NCBI GenBank assembly: GCA_019689695.1 | Contig: JADGHA010000098.1 | Span: 1-11,300 of the forward strand | From: Micromonosporaceae bacterium | Lineage (GTDB): Bacteria > Actinomycetota > Actinomycetes > Mycobacteriales > Micromonosporaceae | Length of the DNA stretch: 11,300 nucleotides | Direction: 5' to 3' | Part shown: piece by piece, positions 5,921 to 11,290 of the stretch | How the letters are laid out: every line of letters starts with the position of its first letter | Numbering within the stretch: position 1 is the first letter of the stretch | Program-made: the position numbers and the translations under genes | The notes under the pieces: generated by a model | The model's database searches: none | Told to the model about the DNA's origin: nothing | Seen by the model: the letters and a program-made list of their open reading frames with translations, nothing else

Positions 5921-6403
5921 GTGGCGAATCTCCTGCGCAACGTGGCGGCACGGGTCGGCCGGATGGCCAAGCGGACACCGGCCGCCGGTCCCCCGCCCGC
6001 CCAGTTCGCGCGGCGCCGGCAGGTGACCGCGTTGCGGCGGCGCCGCCTGGTCTACGCGCCGCAGCTGGACGGCCAGGCCGACCCCGGCGAGATCGTGTGG
6101 ACCTGGGTGGCGTACGAGGACGACCCCCGCCAGGGCAAGGACCGCCCGGTGCTCGTGGTGGGCCGCGAGGGCCGGACCCTGTTCGGCCTGATGCTGTCCA
6201 GCCAGCGGGAGCGGGATGGACAACGGCACTGGCTCGCGCTCGGGTCCGGCGCCTGGGACCGCGAGCACCGGCCCAGCTGGGTGCGGCTGGACCGGGTGCT
6301 CACCATGCGCGAGGACGGCATCCGGCGCGAGGGCGCGGTGCTGGACCGGGCCCGGTTCGAGCGGGTGAGCCAGGTGCTGCGCGCGCGGTACGGCTGGACC
6401 TGA
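5921..6403 (+). CDS. MazF/PemK-family (type II toxin-like) protein, no antitoxin adjacent
   Basis: 160-residue protein with a basic N-terminal extension (1-52, rich in Arg and Lys) followed by a MazF/PemK/Kid fold. Family members with this fold are usually sequence-specific mRNA endoribonucleases. GEIVWTWVAYEDDPRQGKDRPVLVVG (56-81) gives the opening strands and the conserved Arg-Pro-Val (R75-P76-V77). GLMLSSQ (89-95) is the strand that normally carries the second catalytic Ser/Thr (S93 or S94). SWVRLDRVLTM (119-129) is the family's closing strand region. No small antitoxin gene is present on either side: upstream is the divergent NRDE gene and downstream a SHOCT protein. This resembles the solitary actinobacterial MazF-like group, which may not be toxins at all. 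GTG 5921 is fixed by TAGGGT 6 bp upstream. Confidence 0.85.
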   Translation: MANLLRNVAARVGRMAKRTPAAGPPPAQFARRRQVTALRRRRLVYAPQLDGQADPGEIVWTWVAYEDDPRQGKDRPVLVVGREGRTLFGLMLSSQRERDGQRHWLALGSGAWDREHRPSWVRLDRVLTMREDGIRREGAVLDRARFERVSQVLRARYGWT

Positions 6404-6407
6404 GTAC

Positions 6408-6424
6408 GGCCGGACGCCCCGGCC
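6408..6424 (+). terminator. Short hairpin after the MazF-like gene
   Basis: GGCCGG (6408-6413) pairs with CCGGCC (6419-6424) over a 5-nt loop, 5 bp after the TGA. Short stem and no T-tract; plausible but weak. Confidence 0.35.
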
Positions 6425-6491
6425 TACGTCGGGCTGCGTAGTCGAGGTGTCGCTGCCGGGCCGACGCCGGAAAGCCGCCACGACAGCACGA

Positions 6492-6518
6492 TTCGAGATG
6501 TCCAGTGGATGTCTCGAA
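6492..6518 (+). promoter_or_regulatory. 27-bp dyad/hairpin abutting the SHOCT gene RBS
   Basis: TTCGAGATGTCCA (6492-6504) and TGGATGTCTCGAA (6506-6518) are inverted around G6505. Eleven of 13 positions are complementary and the two exceptions would be G-U wobbles, so the transcript can fold into a near-continuous stem with a tiny loop. The 3' arm supplies the AA of the AAGGAG ribosome binding site (6517-6522). It may act as an operator over the transcription start or as an RNA hairpin limiting ribosome access. Confidence 0.5.
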
Positions 6519-6528
6519 GGAGATCGTG

Positions 6529-6780
6529 ATGTTGGCAGAGATGGTCATGCACAGCCACGGCCCGTGGCATGACGGCGGCGGACCCGGATGGTGGCTGGTC
6601 TTCCCCATCCTCTTCTGGGTCATTGTCCTGTCGGTCGCCGGCTACCTCATCTACCGCGGGTCGCCCCGCCGGTCCGCGCGTACCGCCGCGGAGCACACCC
6701 TCGCCGAGCGGTACGCCCGCGGTGAGATCAGCGAGGAGGAGCTCCGGCAGCGCCGGGCGGTGCTGCGCGGCAGGCCCTGA
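6529..6780 (+). CDS. Small SHOCT-domain membrane protein
   Basis: 83-residue protein. The N-terminus is rich in Met, His and Gly (VMHSHGPWHDGGGPG, 6-20). One transmembrane helix follows at about 21-43 (WWLVFPILFWVIVLSVAGYLIY), then a basic stretch RGSPRRSAR (43-51), which suggests a cytoplasmic C-terminus. It ends with a SHOCT domain (about 56-81: LAERYARGEISEEELRQRRAVL), a short motif thought to mediate oligomerisation or protein contacts. In-frame GTG starts at 6505 and 6526 exist, but AAGGAG at 6517-6522 is 6 nt from ATG 6529, the best spacing, so ATG 6529 is used; 6505 would lie inside the dyad. Its last 19 bp plus 4 bp downstream are tandemly repeated. Function unknown; comparable proteins are often found near envelope-stress genes. 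Confidence 0.8.
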   Translation: MLAEMVMHSHGPWHDGGGPGWWLVFPILFWVIVLSVAGYLIYRGSPRRSARTAAEHTLAERYARGEISEEELRQRRAVLRGRP

Positions 6781-6807
6781 TCCCGCTGCGCGGCAGGTCC
6801 TGATCCC
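6762..6807 (+). repeat. 23-bp tandem duplication across the SHOCT stop codon
   Basis: Positions 6762-6784 and 6785-6807 are identical except for one base (C at 6775 against T at 6798). The unit begins GCTGCGCGGCAGG and ends CTGATCCC. Because 23 is not a multiple of 3, the second copy is in another frame and lies wholly after the stop; the first copy contains the stop (6778-6780). Confidence 0.85.
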
Positions 6808-6810
6808 CCG

Positions 6811-6845
6811 CCGGGCGGCCGCCTCGGGTCGAGGCGGCCGCCCGG
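6811..6845 (+). terminator. Perfect 15-bp GC-rich hairpin
   Basis: CCGGGCGGCCGCCTC (6811-6825) and GAGGCGGCCGCCCGG (6831-6845) are perfectly complementary around the 5-nt loop GGGTC. It stands 30 bp after the SHOCT stop codon. It lacks a T-tract but is by far the strongest stem in the window, and is best read as the SHOCT gene's terminator. Confidence 0.7.
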
Positions 6846-6851
6846 TACCGT
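6846..6851 (+). promoter_or_regulatory. -10 element TACCGT for the DUF1992 gene
   Basis: TACCGT fits TANNNT and begins at the base after the hairpin. A transcript start near 6858 would leave a leader of about 33 nt carrying the GGAGGAGG ribosome binding site. Confidence 0.4.
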
Positions 6852-6890
6852 GGACGTGGCCAGGGGCGTCCGGCGGAGGAGGTGGCGAGC

Positions 6891-7274
6891 GTGGACCGGT
6901 ACGAGTCGATTGTGGACAAGCAGATCCGGCTGGCGCAGGAGCGCGGCGAGTTCGACAACCTGCCCGGCGCCGGGAAGCCGCTGCCCGGCCGGGGCGAGCC
7001 CGACGACGAGCTGTGGTGGGTGAAGGGCTACCTGCGCCGCGAGGGGCTGTCGGCAGAGCCACTGCTGCCCACCTCGCTGCAGCTGGCCCGGCAGGTCGAG
7101 CGGTTGCCGGAGACGGTGCGCGGGCTCGGCTCCGAGCAGCTGGTCCGCGAGGCGGTCAGCGAGCTCAACCGGCGCATCGTCGAGTACCTGCGGGCGCCGT
7201 CCGGGCCACACGTGCGGCTCGGCCCGGTCGACCCGGACAAGATCGTCCAGGACTGGCGGGCGGGCCGGAGCTAG
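6891..7274 (+). CDS. DUF1992 (DnaJ-associated) family protein
   Basis: 127-residue soluble protein of the DUF1992 family, the conserved domain found C-terminal to a J domain in eukaryotic DNAJC28 and stand-alone in bacteria. The diagnostic opening is DRYESIVDKQIRLAQERGEF (2-21), followed by DNLPGAGKPLPG (22-33), a conserved Pro/Gly turn. A helical part (PTSLQLARQVERLPETV and SEQLVREAVSELNRRIVEYL) completes the domain. No HPD motif or J domain is encoded, so it is not itself a J protein. An in-frame GTG at 6882 is only 1 nt from GGAGGA, whereas GTG 6891 is 8 nt from GGAGGAGG (6875-6882) and places VDRYES at the start as in homologues; 6891 is therefore chosen. Its TAG overlaps the TAG of the convergent gene. 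The molecular role is undefined. Confidence 0.85.
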   Translation: MDRYESIVDKQIRLAQERGEFDNLPGAGKPLPGRGEPDDELWWVKGYLRREGLSAEPLLPTSLQLARQVERLPETVRGLGSEQLVREAVSELNRRIVEYLRAPSGPHVRLGPVDPDKIVQDWRAGRS

Positions 7275-7918
7275 TCGCCGAGCTGCTTGTGCCGCCGGCG
7301 CTCGGCCTTGCGGCGCTTCTCCTCCTCGGGCGAGGCCCTGCGCTTCACGCTGACCCCACCCCAGAAGGCCAGACCGCTGACCACGATCACCGGGGCTCCG
7401 CGTGCCCCGGCGCCGGACGCGCCGTGGTCGAACCCGCCCATGATCCCCAGGCCGGTGACGTGCAGGTTGGCGTCCTCAGGAACGATCACGTCGATCCCGC
7501 CCATGATGGCGAACGCGCGGATCTTGACCGTGCCGTGCCGGATGAACGCCTCCCGCAGGTCGATCGTGCCCCCGCCCCAGAAGGCCAGGCAGGTGAAAAT
7601 CCGGGGCACCGCCCACCGGCCCTTGCGCTTGAACTCGCTCATCAGCGCGACCGCCCCGCTGGAGCTGGGCAGCCGGGCGATGTCGGAGTCCGGATCGGGG
7701 CTGAACGACACGGACGACTGGGTGGGTAGGTCCCGGATGATGGGCTCCAGCTCACCGTACGTCTTCGCCGCGTAGACCTTGCCCAGCCGCTCGTCGAGCT
7801 CGGTGAGGTCGATCCGCCCCTCGGCGGCCGCGTCGCGCAGCACGGCAGCGACCCGCTCCCGGTCCGCGTCTCCTGCGCGCAGCTCGCTGTGCCGCACCCG
7901 GTCGGGTAGATCCGTCAT
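7271..7918 (-). CDS. DUF1707 protein with LiaF-like C-terminal domain
   Basis: 215 residues. The N-terminal DUF1707 domain (about 9-63: SELRAGDADRERVAAVLRDA..GRIDLTELDERLGKVYAAKTYGEL) is an actinobacterial SHOCT-like helical module. A linker leads to a glycine-turn beta region (about 105-192) with four related segments: CLAFWGGGTID (110-120), FAIMGGIDVIV (136-146), LGIMGGFD (157-164) and LAFWGGVSVKR (183-193). This pattern resembles the C-terminal domain of LiaF/DUF2154 cell-wall-antibiotic response proteins. The tail is very basic (EEEKRRKAERRRHKQ). No membrane helix is seen, unlike LiaF. ATG 7918 is preferred to an in-frame TTG at 7924 because TAGAGT ends 6 bp before the ATG. A role in envelope-stress sensing is inferred only from the family. 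Confidence 0.85.
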   Translation of the reverse strand: MTDLPDRVRHSELRAGDADRERVAAVLRDAAAEGRIDLTELDERLGKVYAAKTYGELEPIIRDLPTQSSVSFSPDPDSDIARLPSSSGAVALMSEFKRKGRWAVPRIFTCLAFWGGGTIDLREAFIRHGTVKIRAFAIMGGIDVIVPEDANLHVTGLGIMGGFDHGASGAGARGAPVIVVSGLAFWGGVSVKRRASPEEEKRRKAERRRHKQLGD

Positions 7919-7924
7919 AGCCAA

Positions 7925-7930
7925 ACTCTA
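7925..7930 (-). promoter_or_regulatory. -10 element TAGAGT of the DUF1707 gene (leaderless)
   Basis: On the minus strand TAGAGT is followed by 6 nt (TTGGCT) and ATG 7918. The spacing matches the other leaderless starts and argues against the upstream TTG. Confidence 0.6.
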
Positions 7931-8021
7931 TGGCATGGCCGCGGTATGGCCGCTGGCCACAAAGCCCTGGTTCGGCCGCCGGGCTCGGCGAGCTGGCCAG
8001 CCCTCAGCAGGCCGGGCGCGG

Positions 8022-8035
8022 GCGGCACGTGCCGC
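8022..8035 (-). terminator. Perfect 14-bp palindrome next to the beta-helix gene stop
   Basis: GCGGCACGTGCCGC reads the same on both strands and starts 2 bp beyond the stop codon of the minus-strand gene. As RNA it would form a 5-bp stem with an ACGU loop. Weak terminator or possible protein site. Confidence 0.3.
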
Positions 8036-8037
8036 GG

Positions 8038-9219
8038 TCACCGGGTGATCGTCGGCCGGCTCGCGCCCAGGAAGAAGATGCCCGGCAGGCCCTGGGTCTC
8101 GAAGCCGTCGCTCGGATTGCGGCGCAGTGTGGAGCTTTCGATCCGCATGGTTCCGGTGCGGTCGTTGCTGACGAAGAAGATGGCCCCGCCGCCCTCGTTG
8201 GCGTGGTTGTCCTCGATGATGCTGCCCGCGATCCGGAGCGTGAACGTGTTGCCGTCACAGTAGATCGCGCCGCCACTGCCGCCGCCCGGGGTGCCGCTGC
8301 GGGCCGGGTTCGCACCCCGGCCAACCGCGTCGTTGTCCCGGAACACGCTGTTGAGCACCACCCAGGAGACGCCGATGCTGCTCAGCGCTCCCCCGTTCGA
8401 GCACGACCCCTTCTCGAAGGTGCTGTCCACGATGTAGACCGGCTTGTCCTGGTACTGGTCGAGGACGCGGATCGCGGCGCCGCCGAGGTCCGGGCCGGTC
8501 CGGTCGCACCGGTTGCCGACGAACCGCGAGTTGACCACCTTGAACCGTCCACCGCGGACGAAGATGGCTCCCCCGCCGCCGCCGTCGGTGTCGTCGCCGG
8601 TGGAGTTGCCGTTGGCGAAGGTGAGGTTCTGCACGGTCAGCTGCGGCTCGGCCTGGTCGTTGCAGTGCGAGGTGGTCCAGCCCTGGGCCCGGTCGCAGGT
8701 GTTCATGTAGAGGATGCGGTGCCGCCCGCCGCCGCTGAGGGTCACCTTGCCGCCGCCGTCGAGCACGATGCGCGGCCCGTTGGCGTTCTTCACCTTGGCG
8801 GTCTGGGTCATGGTGATGGTCACCGGGTCCGGCCCGCAGTCGAACGTGATGATCCCGCCGGCGGCGACCGCCGCGACGACCGCCTTCGAGGTACAGCTCG
8901 CCGGCGTGCCGTTGCCGATCACCCGGGTCGGCCGGGAGGTGTCCACCGCGCGCGCCTCGGCCGGGACGGCGGCCTTGCCGGCCGGGTTGCCGGCGCGCAG
9001 GATCGGGGCCGGCGGCCGCGTCGTGGGCGCCGCACCCAGGTGCGCAGTGCCACGGGGCTCGGTCGCCGGGCTCGGCGGCGCGCTTGCCGGGACGGACGCG
9101 GGCGGGTCGCTGGCACCACCGGCCGAACCGGCGCCGGGCGCGGCCGGCCCGCCACAGCCGGCGGCCAGCGCGGCGGCAAGCCCCATCGCGAACACGACCG
9201 GCCTGGATATCACGCGCAC
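8038..9219 (-). CDS. Secreted parallel beta-helix lipoprotein
   Basis: 393 residues. A lipoprotein signal peptide (basic MRVISRP, hydrophobic 8-20, lipobox ALAAGC with Cys22) predicts export and lipid anchoring; Ala at -3 is acceptable but not ideal. A low-complexity Pro/Ala/Ser linker (about 23-92) spans the wall. Residues about 93-393 look like a right-handed parallel beta-helix: TVQNLTFANGN, FKVVNSRFVGN, PVYIVDSTFEKG, WVVLNSVFRDN, LRIAGSIIEDN, MRIESSTLRRN. GGA(I/A/L) motifs recur at 216, 246, 276, 316 and 344. This GGAI plus FxxN pattern resembles chlamydial polymorphic membrane proteins and pectate-lyase-like folds. Seven Cys (109, 128, 175, 186, 238, 273, 321) may form disulfides. No clear catalytic residues are seen, so binding or polysaccharide processing cannot be distinguished. 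GTG 9219 is supported by TAGCAT 6 bp upstream. Confidence 0.8.
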   Translation of the reverse strand: MRVISRPVVFAMGLAAALAAGCGGPAAPGAGSAGGASDPPASVPASAPPSPATEPRGTAHLGAAPTTRPPAPILRAGNPAGKAAVPAEARAVDTSRPTRVIGNGTPASCTSKAVVAAVAAGGIITFDCGPDPVTITMTQTAKVKNANGPRIVLDGGGKVTLSGGGRHRILYMNTCDRAQGWTTSHCNDQAEPQLTVQNLTFANGNSTGDDTDGGGGGAIFVRGGRFKVVNSRFVGNRCDRTGPDLGGAAIRVLDQYQDKPVYIVDSTFEKGSCSNGGALSSIGVSWVVLNSVFRDNDAVGRGANPARSGTPGGGSGGAIYCDGNTFTLRIAGSIIEDNHANEGGGAIFFVSNDRTGTMRIESSTLRRNPSDGFETQGLPGIFFLGASRPTITR

Positions 9220-9225
9220 GGCCAG

Positions 9226-9231
9226 ATGCTA
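9226..9231 (-). promoter_or_regulatory. -10 element TAGCAT of the beta-helix lipoprotein gene (leaderless)
   Basis: On the minus strand TAGCAT is followed by 6 nt (CTGGCC) and GTG 9219. It lies in the 46-bp gap after dinB, so the lipoprotein gene has its own promoter rather than relying on dinB readthrough. Confidence 0.6.
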
Positions 9232-9265
9232 GGCCAACCATGCGTGCCGGAGGTGCCCGCCGGGC

Positions 9266-10456
9266 TCAGTCCGGCAGCAGCGGAACGGCCGGGTCGAGCT
9301 CCCGGCCGAGCAGGACGGCGCGGGTGACCGCCCGCGCGCCGAACCGGTCCCGCACCGCGTCGAGCGCGCGGTCGAGCGAGTCGTCGTCGTCGCCGTCGAA
9401 CGGCAGCACCAGCTGCACGGCGTCCTCGTCGAGCCCGGTGAGCGCGATGCCGAGCCGGGTCAGCCCACGGGCCTCGATCAACGGCTGCACGCTGGCCAGC
9501 AGCTGCCGCGCGGTGGCCAGGATGGCCTGCGTGTCCGCAGTGGACCGGCGCATGGTGTGCGAGCGGGTGGCATGGGAGAAGTCACCGAACCGCAGCCGCA
9601 GCACCACCGTCCGGCACATCCGCCCGGCGGCGCGCAGCCGGCGGCTGACCCGGTCGACCAGGCCGACCAGGACCCGCTCCAGGTCTCCGGGCGGGCGCGG
9701 CCCGCGCCCCAGCGCCTGCTGCGAGCCGATGGACCGGCGGCGCTGGCCGGTCTGCACCCGGCGGGGATCGTGGTTGTGGGCCAGGGCGTGCAGGTGCCGG
9801 CCGGCCGCCACGCCGAGCATGGAGACCAGCGCCGCCTCACCGATCCGGGCCACCTGGCCGACCGTCCGGATGCCGCGCTCGCGCAGCTTGCCGGCGGTCA
9901 CCGGGCCGACCCCCCAGAGCCGCTCGACCGGCAGCGGGTGCAGGAAGGCCAGCTCCTCGCCCGGCGGCACGACCAGCAGCCCGTCCGGCTTCGCCACGCC
10001 GCTGGCCACCTTGGCCAGGAACTTGGTGCGCGCCACCCCCACCGTGATCGGCAGGCCGACCCGCTCGCGGACCTCCCGGCGCAGCCGCGCCGCGATCTCG
10101 GCCGGCGTGCCGGAGACCCGGCGCAGCCCGCCCACGTCGAGGAACGCCTCGTCGATGGAGAGCCCCTCCACCAGTGGCGTGGTGTCGCGGAACACCTCGA
10201 AGACCTGCTTGCTCGCCGCCGCGTACGCGGACATCCGCGGCGGGACCACGACCGCGTCCGGGCACAGCCGGCGGGCCTGGGCGCCGCCCATCGCGGTCCG
10301 GACGCCGTACGCCTTGGCCTCGTAGCTGCAGGCGAGCACCACGCCGCCGCCGACCAGCACCGGCCGGCCCCGCAGCCGCGGGTCATCCCGCTGCTCGACC
10401 GACGCGTAGAAGGCGTCGAGGTCGGCGTGCAGGATCGTGGCGTCCGACACGAACAT
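9266..10456 (-). CDS. dinB: DNA polymerase IV (Y-family translesion polymerase)
   Basis: 396-residue Y-family polymerase that copies past DNA lesions at stalled forks in the cytoplasm. The palm metal ligands are D12 in ILHADLDAFYASVEQ (8-22) and D102/E103 in LSIDEAFLD (99-107). Y17 is at the steric-gate position. VLACSYEAKAYGVRTAMGG (40-58) is the conserved fingers segment. LPITVGVARTKFLAKVAS is the post-palm motif and LWGVGPVTAGKLRERGIRTV the thumb helix-hairpin-helix. The C-terminal little-finger domain ends with QLVLPF (348-353), a good match to the beta-clamp-binding motif, so it can be recruited to the sliding clamp. Full length and intact. A perfect LexA-type box covers the ATG, indicating SOS control. 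Only 9 bp separate it from the esterase upstream, but a promoter near 10465 makes independent expression likely. Not related to the DinB/DUF664 protein at 301-867. Confidence 0.96.
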   Translation of the reverse strand: MFVSDATILHADLDAFYASVEQRDDPRLRGRPVLVGGGVVLACSYEAKAYGVRTAMGGAQARRLCPDAVVVPPRMSAYAAASKQVFEVFRDTTPLVEGLSIDEAFLDVGGLRRVSGTPAEIAARLRREVRERVGLPITVGVARTKFLAKVASGVAKPDGLLVVPPGEELAFLHPLPVERLWGVGPVTAGKLRERGIRTVGQVARIGEAALVSMLGVAAGRHLHALAHNHDPRRVQTGQRRRSIGSQQALGRGPRPPGDLERVLVGLVDRVSRRLRAAGRMCRTVVLRLRFGDFSHATRSHTMRRSTADTQAILATARQLLASVQPLIEARGLTRLGIALTGLDEDAVQLVLPFDGDDDDSLDRALDAVRDRFGARAVTRAVLLGRELDPAVPLLPD

Positions 10457-10463
10457 ATGTTCG
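10450..10463 (-). promoter_or_regulatory. LexA (SOS) box over the dinB start codon
   Basis: CGAACATATGTTCG is a perfect 14-bp palindrome matching the Gram-positive/actinobacterial LexA box CGAAC-N4-GTTCG. The dinB ATG (10456-10454) is the central part of the box, so bound LexA would cover the start codon and the predicted transcription start. Confidence 0.85.
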
Positions 10464-10464
10464 C

Positions 10465-10470
10465 ATCATG
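10465..10470 (-). promoter_or_regulatory. Candidate -10 element CATGAT of dinB
   Basis: On the minus strand CATGAT keeps the A and final T of TANNNT and ends 8 bp before the ATG. It overlaps the esterase stop codon (10466-10468). Moderate to weak match. Confidence 0.35.
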
Positions 10471-11221
10471 CCGTCGTCCCGAGCCAGGCCAGCACCTGCT
10501 GGATCTTGGCGTCCCAGTACGCCCAGTCGTGGCCGCCCGGCCCCAGCTCGACGGTCAACGGGATCCCCTTGCCGAGGCAGGCGTCTTGGAAGCGCAGGTT
10601 CTCCTCGTAGAGGAAGTCCTCCGTGCCGCACGCCAGGTAGAGCCGCGGGAGGGCGGCCGCGTCGGCCTGGTCGACCAGCCACAGCAGGTCGTCGGCGGTG
10701 CCGGCGATCGGGCGGCCGCCGAAGACCCGCCCGATCACCTGGTCTTGCGGCACGCGGCTGGCCAGGTCGAGCGCGCCGGACAGGCTCGCCGCCGCGGCGA
10801 ACCGCTCCGGCTGGCGCAGCGCCCATTTGAACGCGCCGTACCCGCCCATGGACAGGCCCGCGACGAAGGTGTCCTCGCGCCGCTGGGACAGCCGGAAGAA
10901 GCCGCCGACGATCTGCGGCAGCTCCTCGGACAGGAAGGTCCAGTAACGGTGGCCGCCTGCCTCGTCGGTGTAGAAGCTGCGATGGACCTGCGGCATCACC
11001 ACGGCGAGCCCGAGCGGGGCGACGTACCGCTCGATCGAGGTCCGCCGGGTCCAGGTGGTGTCGTCGTCGCTGAGACCGTGCAGCAGGTACAGCGTCGGCG
11101 GCTCGGCCCGGGCGGTGCCGGCCATGCCGATCTGCCCTACTGTCTGCTGTGGAAGGATGACGGTCATCGAGGTGCTCAGGCCGAGCACCTCGGAGAAGAA
11201 GTCACACCGCAGCAGCGCCAC
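10466..11221 (-). CDS. Esterase, tributyrin esterase / esterase D-like alpha/beta hydrolase
   Basis: 251-residue alpha/beta hydrolase of the putative esterase family (Pfam PF00756; includes tributyrin esterase EstA and S-formylglutathione hydrolase). The N-terminus ALLRCDFFSEVLGLSTSMTVILPQ (2-25) is the characteristic opening strand. The oxyanion-hole segment is YLLHGLSDDDTTW (45-57). The nucleophile elbow GLSMGGYGAFK (122-132) places Ser124; CGTEDFLYEEN (198-208) gives Asp202 and GPGGHDWAYWD (227-237) gives His231, completing the triad. No signal peptide, so it is cytoplasmic. GTG 11221 has GGGAGG (11229-11234) 7 nt upstream, a conventional Shine-Dalgarno start, unlike most genes here. No -10 is visible up to the window edge, so its promoter may be beyond it. 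Natural substrate unknown. Confidence 0.9.
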   Translation of the reverse strand: MALLRCDFFSEVLGLSTSMTVILPQQTVGQIGMAGTARAEPPTLYLLHGLSDDDTTWTRRTSIERYVAPLGLAVVMPQVHRSFYTDEAGGHRYWTFLSEELPQIVGGFFRLSQRREDTFVAGLSMGGYGAFKWALRQPERFAAAASLSGALDLASRVPQDQVIGRVFGGRPIAGTADDLLWLVDQADAAALPRLYLACGTEDFLYEENLRFQDACLGKGIPLTVELGPGGHDWAYWDAKIQQVLAWLGTTA

Positions 11222-11276
11222 GGGTCAGCCTCCCGGCGGCGGGGCAGCGGCCGGGCCACGCCCCGCGCGCCCCCCC

Positions 11277-11290
11277 AAAAAAACCCCGCG
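11277..11290 (-). terminator. Possible right half of a Rho-independent terminator at the window edge
   Basis: On the minus strand CGCGGGG (11290-11284) runs directly into seven T (11283-11277), as in the 3' arm and U-tract of an intrinsic terminator for a gene lying beyond 11300. The pairing arm would be outside the window, so this is unproven. Confidence 0.3.

Noticed and set aside
5891..6481. Longer N-terminus for the NRDE protein, starting as far up as 6481
   Set aside because: It would run antisense through the whole MazF-like gene, while the family's conserved N-terminal Cys motif begins exactly at GTG 5890.
5891..6528. Antitoxin gene beside the MazF-like gene
   Set aside because: Upstream space is 30 bp; the 125 bp downstream holds a hairpin and the dyad but no convincing small ORF with a DNA-binding or acidic antitoxin pattern.
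6505..6528. Earlier GTG starts (6505, 6526) for the SHOCT protein
   Set aside because: 6505 lies at the centre of the dyad with no ribosome binding site; 6526 is only 3 nt from AAGGAG. ATG 6529 has optimal spacing.
9255..9265. 11-bp palindrome GCCCGCCGGGC just after the dinB stop
   Set aside because: Only a 4-bp stem with a 3-nt loop; in this GC-rich DNA such short dyads arise by chance, so it is not called a terminator.
7930..9327. 465-residue plus-strand frame opposite the beta-helix gene
   Set aside because: Antisense to a gene with a lipobox, repeats and promoter; translation lacks any recognisable motif.
9084..10325. 413-residue plus-strand frame opposite dinB
   Set aside because: Ser/Arg/Pro-rich translation, shadow of an unmistakable DNA polymerase IV.
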